Part shown: piece by piece, positions 1 through 8,683 of the stretch
Position numbering within the stretch: the stretch's first letter is position 1
Layout: the number at the start of each line of letters is the position of its first letter
NCBI RefSeq assembly: GCF_003991195.1
Contig: NZ_RCWL01000008.1
Coordinates: forward strand, 62,599-126,598
Source: Gynurincola endophyticus
GTDB lineage: Bacteria > Bacteroidota > Bacteroidia > Chitinophagales > Chitinophagaceae
DNA: 64,000 nt
Direction of reading: 5' to 3'
The notes under the pieces: model-generated
Told to the model about the DNA's origin: nothing
Seen by the model: only the letters and a program-made list of their open reading frames with translations
Database searches by the model: none
Program-made: the position numbers and the translations under genes

Positions 1-218
1 ATAGAAAACCTCGAACGTTTCATGATGTATTTGTTAGTATAAAAGCCAAATTTACCATAGATTGAAATAATTACTCAATAAATCGCCTTTTTTTACATTT
101 TTATGATTAAGCGTGCTATGGATGCAGTAAATGTTTGATGATTGCTGTTGAATACAAACCTTGGGTAATCTTGTTAACTGCGGTATTTTACTTAGTGAAT
201 ATCGTATATTCGTTTCTC

Positions 219-1199
219 ATGAAACTGCTTTTAAATACGATTTTTTGTTTTTCCTGTTTGGTGGCCAATGCACAGGAAAGAATCGCTTACCGGTTTCTGG
301 AATTACCTGCTACTGTTGAAAGCAGTTCTTTAGGTGGTTATCAACACAGCTTTACTACAAATAATCTGACACATAGTTTTCATAATCCGGCACAGCTCAG
401 GGCAGATATGAAAAATCAATTTCATTTCGGCTTTAATAGCTTTTATGAAAATACACGACAGTTATATTTACAAACTGCGTGGCACAATCAGAAAAGCGGA
501 TGGAATTTTTCTCCTGCATTAACTTATCTTAATTACGGACGTATTGATCAAACCGATCTTTTTGGTATTATAAACGGAGAAGCCGCTGCGAATGATTTTC
601 TTTTACAAATAACTGCTTCGAAAGCGTACCTTGAAAACTGGAACTATGGATTTACGCTAAAATACATTCATTCACAAATAGCACATTTACGAAGCGGCGC
701 GGTGGCTGTTGATTTCGGTTTGAATTACAGGGATACAACAAACCGCTTACAAGCTGCACTCGTTTTAAAAAATATCGGCTTTATTCTAAAACAGTTTGAA
801 CCTTCGCGTAACTATATTTTACCTTTTGATGTTCAGCTGGGTATTTCTTATGAATTGCCGAACATTCCGTTACAACTTTCTCTCACTACACTGAAATTTC
901 CACTGATTGATCACTATCGTACAACAGATGGTAAAACGATGGAAGAAATATTAGGCAGGATGGTGGTAGGAGCACAATGGAAAATCGAGCATCTGGTAGG
1001 GATAAATGTAGGATATCATTATGCACGCAGGAAAGATTGGAGTAATGGTGAACAGGGACAGGGATTGATGGGTATTTCTACAGGAATAAGTGTATATCTC
1101 CCGAGGTTTCAGTTCTTTTACGGTTATACACCCGTACAACAGCAGGCATGGCATCAGATCGGAGTGGCGATCAGTACTACCCGCAAGTCTATATTCTAA
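219..1199 (+). CDS. porQ: Type IX secretion system protein PorQ
   Basis: PorQ-family outer-membrane beta-barrel protein associated with the type IX secretion system, which exports proteins carrying a C-terminal sorting domain across the outer membrane. The ATG at 219 is preferred over an in-frame ATG at 135 because it gives a clean signal peptide (MKLLLNTIF...LVANAQ). The mature protein opens with YRFLELPATVESSSLGGY followed by a SFHNPAQL motif, the arrangement typical of PorQ/PorP-like barrels, and the rest is alternating aromatic beta-strands. The length of 326 aa fits the family. It stands alone, followed by an intrinsic terminator. A likely T9SS cargo is encoded in this same window, the 2844-aa enzyme at 40,168. 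Family assignment rests on recalled motifs, not on a search. Confidence 0.8.
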   Translation: MKLLLNTIFCFSCLVANAQERIAYRFLELPATVESSSLGGYQHSFTTNNLTHSFHNPAQLRADMKNQFHFGFNSFYENTRQLYLQTAWHNQKSGWNFSPALTYLNYGRIDQTDLFGIINGEAAANDFLLQITASKAYLENWNYGFTLKYIHSQIAHLRSGAVAVDFGLNYRDTTNRLQAALVLKNIGFILKQFEPSRNYILPFDVQLGISYELPNIPLQLSLTTLKFPLIDHYRTTDGKTMEEILGRMVVGAQWKIEHLVGINVGYHYARRKDWSNGEQGQGLMGISTGISVYLPRFQFFYGYTPVQQQAWHQIGVAISTTRKSIF

Positions 1200-1203
1200 A
1201 AAA

Positions 1204-1224
1204 GCACTTCTGTTAAAGAAGTGC
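1204..1224 (+). terminator. Hairpin terminator after porQ
   Basis: Perfect 8-bp stem GCACTTCT/AGAAGTGC with a 5-nt loop, beginning 5 bp after the porQ stop. The T-run afterwards is weak, so termination strength is uncertain. It may also serve the converging lipoprotein gene. Confidence 0.6.
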
Positions 1225-1294
1225 CTTCGGTTGTATTGTGGTGTAGCTGACTTTTGACTACAATAAAGTAGTAAAAGCAAAAAGCAAAATATCT

Positions 1295-1897
1295 TTAATA
1301 ACCATCCTCTTTCAACTTACAATAAAATTCACCTTTAACATGTAATAATTCTTCCTGCTCCTCTCTTCGGGGTGAAGGGGCAATGAAATTAACAGTTCCT
1401 TTTACGGCCATTTCTTCATAATCGATAGAAATGATTTCAATGGTACCTGCACCTACCGAAAGATAATCAGGCCCCGGTTCTTTGATGGTTACTGAAGGGG
1501 TTTCTGTTAGTATATATCGAACGAGATGTTGATAATTCGACATAGCAGAACCCTGTTCAGCTATTGGAAAAACACTGTATCTCTTACCTGCTGACAGTGG
1601 TTCACGTAACGGAATGTGAAATGATACATAATAGTATTGGCTACCCTGGTTGTCATGAATCTGCATAGAAAAAGAAAGTAGTTTACGCTCGTCCTGAAAA
1701 CAATAATAGATTAAAGGGCTGGGTTGCGCTCCCGGTGTCAATATAATAGCCGGACGGCGTTCCATAAATTTTGTACCATTGATATCTCCTTCAAAATAAT
1801 AACGCGAAACTAATTTACCGTCCTTAATACATCCTGAAAGTAATACTGTGATGAAGCTGAATAAGGCAAGCGGCAGTTGATGTCTTGATTTTTTCAT
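1295..1897 (-). CDS. Hypothetical lipoprotein
   Basis: Unrecognised 200-aa protein. The start at 1897 is chosen over an upstream in-frame ATG at 1999 because it opens a lipoprotein signal peptide: MKKSRHQ, a hydrophobic stretch, then the lipobox LLSGC with the lipidated Cys about 22 residues in. After the anchor the sequence is beta-rich (RYYFEGDINGTKFMERRP...), resembling small Bacteroidota surface or periplasmic lipoproteins that carry a single beta-sandwich. A ...AVKGTVNFIAPSP... strand near the C-terminus fits the same fold type. It converges with porQ and has its own upstream region. No function can be assigned. Confidence 0.65.
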   Translation of the reverse strand: MKKSRHQLPLALFSFITVLLSGCIKDGKLVSRYYFEGDINGTKFMERRPAIILTPGAQPSPLIYYCFQDERKLLSFSMQIHDNQGSQYYYVSFHIPLREPLSAGKRYSVFPIAEQGSAMSNYQHLVRYILTETPSVTIKEPGPDYLSVGAGTIEIISIDYEEMAVKGTVNFIAPSPRREEQEELLHVKGEFYCKLKEDGY

Positions 1898-2267
1898 GAT
1901 AAATAATCTGATAAGCTGTTCCTGTATAAATGATTTGTTGTATAGCAGGTTGACAATTACTGTTGATGAAAACGTTGCCTCATAATTTTGAAATGACAAT
2001 TTGATGATATTGAAAAGGAGGGTTGATTCGTTAAAAAAGAAAGAACTGATCTTACAAAGTGCACGAAAAATGATCGTTTTTTACCATTTTTTACTTGCTA
2101 AATATCAAACCCGTCTGATTTTCTTCTAAATGATAAAACGAGGGTCGGAGTAAGTGAAACCTTTTAGCTGATTCAGAATTAAACCTTTATGTAGAGGAAT
2201 AATCGCCATATTTCACGCCTTAAGTGTATCATTTTGTTTAATTATGTGATACCCAAATGTTTGTCGG
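1898..2267. other. Intergenic region between divergent genes
   Basis: About 370 bp without a gene, between the divergent lipoprotein and response-regulator genes, so it should contain both promoters. Just before the regulator start there is a short GTATCA/TGATAC inverted repeat spanning about 27 bp. No promoter matching the Bacteroidota consensus well could be picked with confidence. Confidence 0.4.
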
Positions 2268-2678
2268 ATGATAAAATTAATCATTGCTGACGATCACCGC
2301 CTAGTACGAGAAGCATGGAAAGCCCTACTGTCAAGAAATGAAAGAATTCAAGTGTTGGACACCTGCGATAATGGAATGAAAGTGGTTGAATCTTGTCAAG
2401 CCTTAAACCCGGATGTTGTTTTGATGGATGTGAATATGCAGCCAGTGTCAGGTATTGATGCTACCAAAGCAATTCGCACTTTTTCTGAACAGATTAAGAT
2501 TATTGCAATTTCCTTACACTCTGCAAAAGATTATGTAGAATCTATGCTGGCAGCCGGTGCCAACGGTTATGTTACCAAAAGCTCTTCAGCGGATGAAGTG
2601 ATCGACGCGATTGTTTCCGTTCACGAAGGAAACCGATTTATTTGTCAGGAATTACAAGGTATGTTCTCTACCAATTAA
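2268..2678 (+). CDS. Receiver-only response regulator (NarL-type REC)
   Basis: A 136-aa CheY-like receiver domain. The acidic pair is D8-D9, the phospho-acceptor is D54 (VVLMDVNM), and the conserved Lys is K104 (GYVTKSS). The sequence most resembles receivers of NarL/FixJ-type regulators (IIADDHRLVREAW), but the protein stops just after the receiver (CQELQGMFSTN), about where a LuxR-type DNA-binding domain would begin. No downstream in-frame HTH was seen, so this is either a natural single-domain regulator acting by protein-protein contact or a truncated NarL-type gene. No sensor kinase is adjacent. Confidence 0.8.
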   Translation: MIKLIIADDHRLVREAWKALLSRNERIQVLDTCDNGMKVVESCQALNPDVVLMDVNMQPVSGIDATKAIRTFSEQIKIIAISLHSAKDYVESMLAAGANGYVTKSSSADEVIDAIVSVHEGNRFICQELQGMFSTN

Positions 2679-2734
2679 TATTTAGCAGCCTGGAAAGAGC
2701 GCGCTGTTTCGCTAAGTATACTTACTGCACTTGT

Positions 2735-4198
2735 TTAGTAGAATAATAATTTCACTTCCGTTGTATCCATGGGTAATTGAAACCCATAATATTCATTTAG
2801 AATCATTCTCATTAAGTTTACTGCTGATGTTGATTCAGTAGCAGGTAAGGGAGATAGGTTGGTATAATAAGCAAGAAAACTTTTGTTTGCGATAGCGGTA
2901 TCTGACGTCCACCGGTAACCGTGATCACCCATAAAAATCGCCACTGCGGGTTTACCTTCTTTTTTTATTTTATCAGTTAGTTCGAGCATTACCCTTTCTG
3001 CGTATTTCGCCTGCATTAAGTAGTCATTATCTCTTTCTTCCACCTCTTTTTGTAAGGTGTTTACATAATGAAAATTACCCAGCGTATCTCTGGAAAACGG
3101 ATAATGAGGAAATAACAAATGACCTAATATGAACTGTGGTTTATCTGCAGCCGGCTGATCTAACACTTTATGTATGGCTTCCAGATTTATACTATCATTC
3201 TGATATAGTCTGTAATTATATTTGTTTTCTGCATCCAGAAAAGCTTTTTTCAGAATAGGTACATTGTACTTAACTACATTCCAGGATATTTCTTCATTGA
3301 TACGCCCCATAAATGTATTTTGGCGAAGCATTGTTTTGACAGATTTGCTCAGGATGCTGTAATTGGTATAACCCGGTTGGTTTTTAAAGGGCATGATACC
3401 GAACAGTTTTGTATCGTAACCTATCTGTTGCAGGTAAGGTTGTAAGCGATTTTCCTTATAATCATTCCAAAGAAATATTTTTTCAAAGTTGGTGAGCGGA
3501 TACTGTAAGTCAGATGTATTGGTAACATAAGCATTCAATACACTGGATACACATACCGGTGTAAGATCAGAATAACTATACGACTTTGGAATGTAGTGTA
3601 CACCTTTTGCTTCCATTTGTTGCCTGAAATAGTCAGAAGAATAGCCGAATTCTTCAAGGATGTCTAATCGGGCCATTTCATCAAAAACAAAAATGTATAA
3701 GTTCGGCAACTCTTTTGCAAGGGGTGGTTGAGTGTATACATTTTCAGAACGGAGCTGGTATTTAGGCGCTGAAAAGATACTGAATCCGGCATAGGCTAAA
3801 AATAAAAGAATACAAACGGTGGCTGCCCGCTGAAGTTTTGCAAAATCATGTTTGGAACGGAAAATTTTATATAATAAAAAAGCATTAATGCTGATCCATA
3901 CAGGTATTGCAACTAAATGCCGGTCGAGTATTGGTAATAAGATTGCTGATTTATCTTTGAAGAAACCGTATAACAGTAAAAAGATAAGACTTACCTGAGC
4001 AAATACCCAGCTTTTTTGTACCTGTCTGGTTTTAAAATAACTCAACAGGTAGATAACCACTCCGATAGTACTATACAGCAGAATATAATTGTAAAAACTG
4101 TTTTGGATGAAGGAAGTTAAAATCAGATAAATTTCATTAATAAAATACCAGATGGTAAAGAGTATTAATAAAGTTATTGATTTTAAGTGTTTTTTCAT
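2735..4198 (-). CDS. Membrane-anchored sulfatase-fold enzyme, copy 1
   Basis: 487-aa alkaline-phosphatase-superfamily protein. The N-terminus (about residues 1-145) holds roughly five transmembrane helices. The catalytic domain begins at LPNLYIFVFDE (metal-binding D173) and includes a C-terminal MGDHGYRW motif (D425, H426). At the usual nucleophile position the sequence reads LTPVCVSS. Alignment by eye to LtaS/EptA-type enzymes places Thr213 as nucleophile; there is no C-x-P-S-R formylglycine motif, although C216 lies close by. This favours a phospho- or phosphoglycerol/phosphoethanolamine-transferase-like role on envelope glycans over a true sulfatase. It is a paralogue of the gene at 4352-5830, 153 bp upstream on the same strand. 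Substrate unknown. Confidence 0.7.
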   Translation of the reverse strand: MKKHLKSITLLILFTIWYFINEIYLILTSFIQNSFYNYILLYSTIGVVIYLLSYFKTRQVQKSWVFAQVSLIFLLLYGFFKDKSAILLPILDRHLVAIPVWISINAFLLYKIFRSKHDFAKLQRAATVCILLFLAYAGFSIFSAPKYQLRSENVYTQPPLAKELPNLYIFVFDEMARLDILEEFGYSSDYFRQQMEAKGVHYIPKSYSYSDLTPVCVSSVLNAYVTNTSDLQYPLTNFEKIFLWNDYKENRLQPYLQQIGYDTKLFGIMPFKNQPGYTNYSILSKSVKTMLRQNTFMGRINEEISWNVVKYNVPILKKAFLDAENKYNYRLYQNDSINLEAIHKVLDQPAADKPQFILGHLLFPHYPFSRDTLGNFHYVNTLQKEVEERDNDYLMQAKYAERVMLELTDKIKKEGKPAVAIFMGDHGYRWTSDTAIANKSFLAYYTNLSPLPATESTSAVNLMRMILNEYYGFQLPMDTTEVKLLFY

Positions 4199-4351
4199 AA
4201 GTACTATGTATTGAAAGAAAGGTCTGAAGTCAAAATACCCTCAAATAAAAGAAAATTACTATAAACAACATAAAAAATAAGGCATTAATAATTAAATTTC
4301 TGAATTTCTTATTTTCTTAATGGTTTTGAATCGTTGAATAGTAAGATAACA

Positions 4352-5830
4352 TTATCTGGCTTTGTTTCTAAAAATCAGGTGTGCCGAATCTTTTATCTCC
4401 GGTAGTGTATAATTGAATCTTTCATTCAATATGTTTCGCATAAGGTTAACATAGGTAATAGAATCATGATAGTTTAATTCATTTTTGCTATCGTAAAAAG
4501 CAAGAAAGTTCTGAAAACTGAAACTGGAATCATTGTGTTCCCGGTAACCATGATCACCCATAAAAATAGCAATGGTGTGCTGTTCTTTCCGTTGAACTAA
4601 ATCTACCAGCTCCATAATCACCTTCTCAGTATATTGAACCTGTTCAACATAAAGAGGATCATTGTTGTTGTGATTGGAGAACAGTTTTTCTATGGGTTTA
4701 TATTGGCCTTCTGTATCCCGGATATACGGATAATGAGGAAATAAGAAATGAGCGATTATTAATTCAGGTGTTTGAGGGCTCGTTTCTTTTAATGATTTTT
4801 TTACTAATTCAAGATTTATACTGTCATTCTGATAAGTTGCATATACTTTTTTATGATGTAATTGATAATACCAGTTGCTGATCAACGGAATGCCTGCTTT
4901 GGCAAGGCGGGTACCTAATTGCATATCTGACCTTCCGATCAGTGTATTTTGTCTTAATATATCCCGCATCAGAAAATCCCGGAAATCAAATGAAGTATGG
5001 TGATTCAATTGCTTCATTGGCATAATACCATACAAATTTCCATCATAACCTACTCTGTTGAGGTATTCAAATAACCGGTTATTCCGGTATTCATTCCAGA
5101 GCAGAAACAAATCGTGATTGGATATCTTATCAGGAATTTTAGAAAAATCAGGAATAGTACCGTTTAGTAAACCAGCTATACATAAAGAGGTCAGGTCGGT
5201 ATAACTGTAAGTTTTGGAAATAAGCTGTACTTTTTTATCGGCTAACTGATGTTGAAAGTAAGCTGAAGAATGCCCTAATTGCTGCAACTTGTCTAACCGG
5301 GAAAACTCATCAAATATAAAAATATAAATATTGGGTAAATCGGTTGTAACAGGTACTTCGTTAAAGACATTCTCCAGTTTTTGATGATAAGCGGGTTGTT
5401 GTATCGATTGAATGATTGCCGTTATCAGAAAAATGCAAACTACTACAGTGAAAAACTTTCTTAGTTTGGTAAAGTTAATCCTGAATTTGTTGAACAAAAT
5501 AAAACCGGTAATACCTGCTGCTAACCATAACGGAATAAAAACAGAATATTTACTCAGAAAGGGTAAAATAGCAGTCATATTATCTTTGGCATATCCGAAT
5601 AATAATAAAAGGGTCAGTATCAGCTGTGTTAAACACCAGCTTTTATCAGTATTTTTTTGAAATGCATAGATGATTGCATAGATTGCTCCTGCGGCTACAG
5701 TATATACACTAATATAACCGATGAGTATTTGAAAGTTAGTATATCTAAAAACTTTAATTACTTCATTTATAAAAAACCAACTAACAAACACTCCCAAACA
5801 TGCAATTGCGGGGAGATGTTTTTTTATCAT
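4352..5830 (-). CDS. Membrane-anchored sulfatase-fold enzyme, copy 2
   Basis: 492-aa paralogue of the neighbouring gene with the same layout: N-terminal transmembrane segments to about residue 145, then LPNIYIFIFDE (D174), LTSLCIAG (candidate nucleophile Thr214, with Cys217 nearby) and MGDHGYRE near the C-terminus. Shared blocks include YQNDSINLE and LFPHYPY/F, so this is a tandem duplication that has diverged well. It lies 15 bp downstream of the methyltransferase gene on the same strand and is probably co-transcribed with it. The association with a NoeA-like methyltransferase suggests modification of a cell-surface polysaccharide or lipid; that is inference. Confidence 0.7.
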   Translation of the reverse strand: MIKKHLPAIACLGVFVSWFFINEVIKVFRYTNFQILIGYISVYTVAAGAIYAIIYAFQKNTDKSWCLTQLILTLLLLFGYAKDNMTAILPFLSKYSVFIPLWLAAGITGFILFNKFRINFTKLRKFFTVVVCIFLITAIIQSIQQPAYHQKLENVFNEVPVTTDLPNIYIFIFDEFSRLDKLQQLGHSSAYFQHQLADKKVQLISKTYSYTDLTSLCIAGLLNGTIPDFSKIPDKISNHDLFLLWNEYRNNRLFEYLNRVGYDGNLYGIMPMKQLNHHTSFDFRDFLMRDILRQNTLIGRSDMQLGTRLAKAGIPLISNWYYQLHHKKVYATYQNDSINLELVKKSLKETSPQTPELIIAHFLFPHYPYIRDTEGQYKPIEKLFSNHNNNDPLYVEQVQYTEKVIMELVDLVQRKEQHTIAIFMGDHGYREHNDSSFSFQNFLAFYDSKNELNYHDSITYVNLMRNILNERFNYTLPEIKDSAHLIFRNKAR

Positions 5831-5845
5831 TCAGCCGGAAATAGA

Positions 5846-7240
5846 TTATTTCTTTTTTAAATAATAGAGTACTCTTTGCGATGGTTTTACAACGGATTTT
5901 TGGTGTAGCTGAAAAAAATCTCCGAATGCTTTTTCGAAGTTGATTTCGGTGTAATCAGGGAAGGTATCGGAACGGTGTGCCGTTAATGCCATGTATTTGG
6001 CATCTGTTTGAGGTACAAATTCAATAATAAGTTCTTCGGTGATGTTTGCAAAATACGCAGCTACTTTGTGCAGTGGTAAATTGTAGGTGACCCGCAGATG
6101 ATGAATTAACGCCAGCGCTAACGTTATTTTCACTTTACCTGAAAGTCTTTCCGAAATAGAACTTCGTTCTTCATTGGCAAAACCTACGGCGGGAGTTGGG
6201 TGGGCGAGATCAAATAAGAAGGGCTGGATACTTTTTTTGTTGTTCTTGTGACATTGAGTGTAGTACTCATCTATACAATTGATATCAAAATCACTGCTGA
6301 GAACATAATAGTTTTTTTCATGCAGCAGATCTGAATATTTACCCGTATTGGCACCAAGGTCAAGCCCGAACTGGTGCGTCTCTGTAAATGGAATATATTC
6401 TTTTAACAACCGGAGTTTTTCTTCGGTATAAGCTGCTGTTTCTATATGGTTCTGATAATAGTTTTTCCAGCTCACTTTTAATGAAGGAGCTTTTAATGAT
6501 TGAACATAAGACTTTAAATGACGAAGGATATTGAGTTGTTTCTGAAGCGTAAATGCAGGCGATGCAGCTTTTTGTGTAGTACCATCAGCTGTATGTTTGT
6601 TGACTGCTTTAGCCAGATAAACATACATCCAGTAGGATAAGGATAATTTTTTTCTGCGGGGTAGAAGTGTTGCGGTCAGATCTGCTTTTATTCCATTCAG
6701 ATTTTGTAACAAAAGATCGAATTTTAAAGAAGGATTCGATTCATGTACCAGTAAAGGATATAATTGCGTCTGTAAAAATTGTTGATAAGCGATCCATGGT
6801 TTAGACGGATCTGCCGGCTCAAACGACAAAGTATCTATCCACACAGGGTCGGTACCAATAAACTGTACATTAAACGGTGTTGCATCTTTTAGTGAGAAAC
6901 CTTGCGATAAACAAAATTCCTGTAGCTCTAAAGTAAAAACAGCTGCTTTCCGGAACATCAGAAAGCTCCATTCATACGGATAGGTAATCATCGGAATTTT
7001 TTCTGCTTTCAGCGTTTTGTAATGCAATGAAGTGTCGGCAATGACGTCATTTGCTTCGATATGTTTTACAAGCCATCTTTTTTCCCATAATTTTTCAAAT
7101 AATCCACTGCTCTTTATTGTTTCATATGCAGCTGAATAGTCTTGATTAATCTGACGATAAATTTCTTTGTTTTGAGTAAATACAAATCCGGCAGGATCTT
7201 TATATGAACCTGCAATTACTGAGGGGCTGGTACTACTCAT
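5846..7240 (-). CDS. Class I SAM-dependent methyltransferase (NoeA-like)
   Basis: 464-aa protein. The SAM-binding motif I is FGLDLGANTGKYSDLL near residue 295, followed by an acidic motif II (LSSDFDINCID). The N-terminal half (residues 1-200) contains the conserved FVQ/PLVHES-type helical region seen in proteins often annotated as nodulation protein NoeA. Its ATG overlaps the stop of the upstream 57-aa gene (ATGA), implying translational coupling, and two sulfatase-fold genes follow directly. Target is unknown; a glycan or lipid headgroup is plausible from context. Family assignment is from memory of the motif pattern. Confidence 0.75.
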   Translation of the reverse strand: MSSTSPSVIAGSYKDPAGFVFTQNKEIYRQINQDYSAAYETIKSSGLFEKLWEKRWLVKHIEANDVIADTSLHYKTLKAEKIPMITYPYEWSFLMFRKAAVFTLELQEFCLSQGFSLKDATPFNVQFIGTDPVWIDTLSFEPADPSKPWIAYQQFLQTQLYPLLVHESNPSLKFDLLLQNLNGIKADLTATLLPRRKKLSLSYWMYVYLAKAVNKHTADGTTQKAASPAFTLQKQLNILRHLKSYVQSLKAPSLKVSWKNYYQNHIETAAYTEEKLRLLKEYIPFTETHQFGLDLGANTGKYSDLLHEKNYYVLSSDFDINCIDEYYTQCHKNNKKSIQPFLFDLAHPTPAVGFANEERSSISERLSGKVKITLALALIHHLRVTYNLPLHKVAAYFANITEELIIEFVPQTDAKYMALTAHRSDTFPDYTEINFEKAFGDFFQLHQKSVVKPSQRVLYYLKKK

Positions 7241-7410
7241 AACTCAGATTGTTGATTAGAAGTTGACTTTTTAAAAAGTTTTACAAAGAAATTTTTAACG
7301 TAAAACCAGGCATTTTTGAAGTAGAATAATGCACCTACTATTGCAGCAATAATCGCTTGTATCAGTAAGCTGCCGCTTCCAGGATCGATGTACAATAAAT
7401 AATTCATCAT
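7237..7410 (-). CDS. Small membrane protein with YIDPGSGS motif
   Basis: 57-aa gene. The protein begins MMNYLLYIDPGSGSLL, followed by a hydrophobic helix rich in Ile and Ala (about residues 17-32), an aromatic patch (NAWFYVKNFF) and a basic tail. Its stop TGA overlaps the methyltransferase ATG by 4 nt (ATGA). Coupling plus a conspicuous conserved-looking motif makes it a real gene. I recall YIDPG[ST]GS-type small proteins next to sulfatase/methyltransferase genes in other bacteria, but this could not be checked. A membrane scaffold or subunit for the neighbouring enzymes is a guess. A second ATG one codon downstream is equally possible as start. Confidence 0.75.
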   Translation of the reverse strand: MMNYLLYIDPGSGSLLIQAIIAAIVGALFYFKNAWFYVKNFFVKLFKKSTSNQQSEL

Positions 7411-7485
7411 AAGATCAAGTTAAAGTGAATAAATCGGTTTGGAATAGGTAGCAATAATGATTCAGAATATCAAATTTACTAAAAA

Positions 7486-7504
7486 AGCTTCCATTCAGGA
7501 AGCT
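7486..7504 (-). terminator. Intrinsic terminator after M42 peptidase
   Basis: Read on the minus strand: AGCTTCC, 5-nt loop, GGAAGCT, then a run of T residues. It lies 50 bp past the M42 peptidase stop. It implies that the small-protein/methyltransferase/sulfatase block has its own promoter in 7411-7485. Confidence 0.75.
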
Positions 7505-7554
7505 ATTTTAGTGGTATATACATTATTTTATGATATCTTCTTCGTATTTGCTGC

Positions 7555-8655
7555 TTAATCGAAATAACTAAGTGAGATAGATGGAGTTAAAGCCTTAACT
7601 GCTTCGTACATTAAAGAAATTGTTTGTTCAATGTCTTTTTTGTGTATTACTTCAACAGTGGTATGCATGTATCTCAGCGGTATTGAGATTAATACCGACG
7701 GACAACCGTCATTTGCATATGCAAATGAATCAGTATCTGTTCCGGTACTTCTCGATACAGTGCGCATCTGCAATGGAATATTATTTTTTTCAGCAACATC
7801 CTGTACGAATGCCAGTAATTTATTGTGTACTGCCGGCCCGAATGCAGGTGATGGCCCACCTCCGCAAATTACATCACCTTCAATTTTTTTATTAATCATC
7901 GGTGTGTTGGTATCGTGTGTAACATCAGTAATGATAGCTACGTCTGGTTTTATTCGTCGGGCAATCATCTCTGCACCTCTTAATCCGATTTCTTCCTGTA
8001 CGGCATTCACTACATATAATGCGAAAGGTAACTGATCTTTTTTCTCTTTTAATAATCTGGCTACTTCGGCAATCATAAATCCACCGATCCGGTTGTCAAA
8101 AGCCCTTCCTACATAATGACCGTAAGCCAGCTCATCAAATCCTACTTCATAAGTTACCACACTGCCTATGCGGATACCGAGGTCTTCTACTTCCTGTTTT
8201 GTTCTGGCACCACAATCCAACCAAAGGTTTTCTGTTTTAGGTTGTTGTTCTTTCGCATCCACTCCTAAACGGGTGTGAATAGCCGGCCATCCGAAAACAG
8301 CTTTGACAGGGCCATTTTTACCATGAATGAAAACCCTTTGTGCAGGAGCAATCTGATGATCTACTCCGCCGTTTCTTTTCAGATAAATAAATCCGTCATT
8401 GGTAATATAGTTTACAAACCAGCTGATTTCATCGGCATGTGCTTCAATGACTACTTTAAATGAAGCATCAGGGTTAATAACACCAACTGCTGTTCCGTAA
8501 GGATCAGTAAAAGTGGTATCTACATATGGTTTAATATATTCCAGCCAAAGTTTCTGACCATTACTTTCAAATCCTACAGGCGAAGGATTATTGATATAAT
8601 TTTTAAGAAAATCTAATGATTGCTCTGTTAAAACACTTTTTTCTTCTTGACTCAT
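7555..8655 (-). CDS. M42 family metallo-aminopeptidase
   Basis: 366-aa dinuclear-metal aminopeptidase of the M42 (glutamyl aminopeptidase/endoglucanase M) family, a cytoplasmic enzyme that trims peptides. Visible metal and catalytic residues are H73/D75 in VVIEAHADE, the Asp of GRAFDNRIGG, the Glu pair of NAVQEEIGLRG, the Asp of AIITDVTHDTN and the His of RYMHTTVEVI. The order and spacing match the family and the length is normal. It is 28 bp downstream of the UbiA-like gene on the same strand and is followed by a terminator. The link between the two is probably positional only. Confidence 0.9.
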   Translation of the reverse strand: MSQEEKSVLTEQSLDFLKNYINNPSPVGFESNGQKLWLEYIKPYVDTTFTDPYGTAVGVINPDASFKVVIEAHADEISWFVNYITNDGFIYLKRNGGVDHQIAPAQRVFIHGKNGPVKAVFGWPAIHTRLGVDAKEQQPKTENLWLDCGARTKQEVEDLGIRIGSVVTYEVGFDELAYGHYVGRAFDNRIGGFMIAEVARLLKEKKDQLPFALYVVNAVQEEIGLRGAEMIARRIKPDVAIITDVTHDTNTPMINKKIEGDVICGGGPSPAFGPAVHNKLLAFVQDVAEKNNIPLQMRTVSRSTGTDTDSFAYANDGCPSVLISIPLRYMHTTVEVIHKKDIEQTISLMYEAVKALTPSISLSYFD

Positions 8656-8683
8656 AAACCCATTATTTGAATTTCAAAATTAG

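Noticed and set aside
951-1280. Long open frames antisense to real genes (also 43116-43511, 45417-45770, 7631-8035, 62960-63352)
   Set aside because: They lie opposite strongly supported coding sequences and read as frame shadows without domain character.
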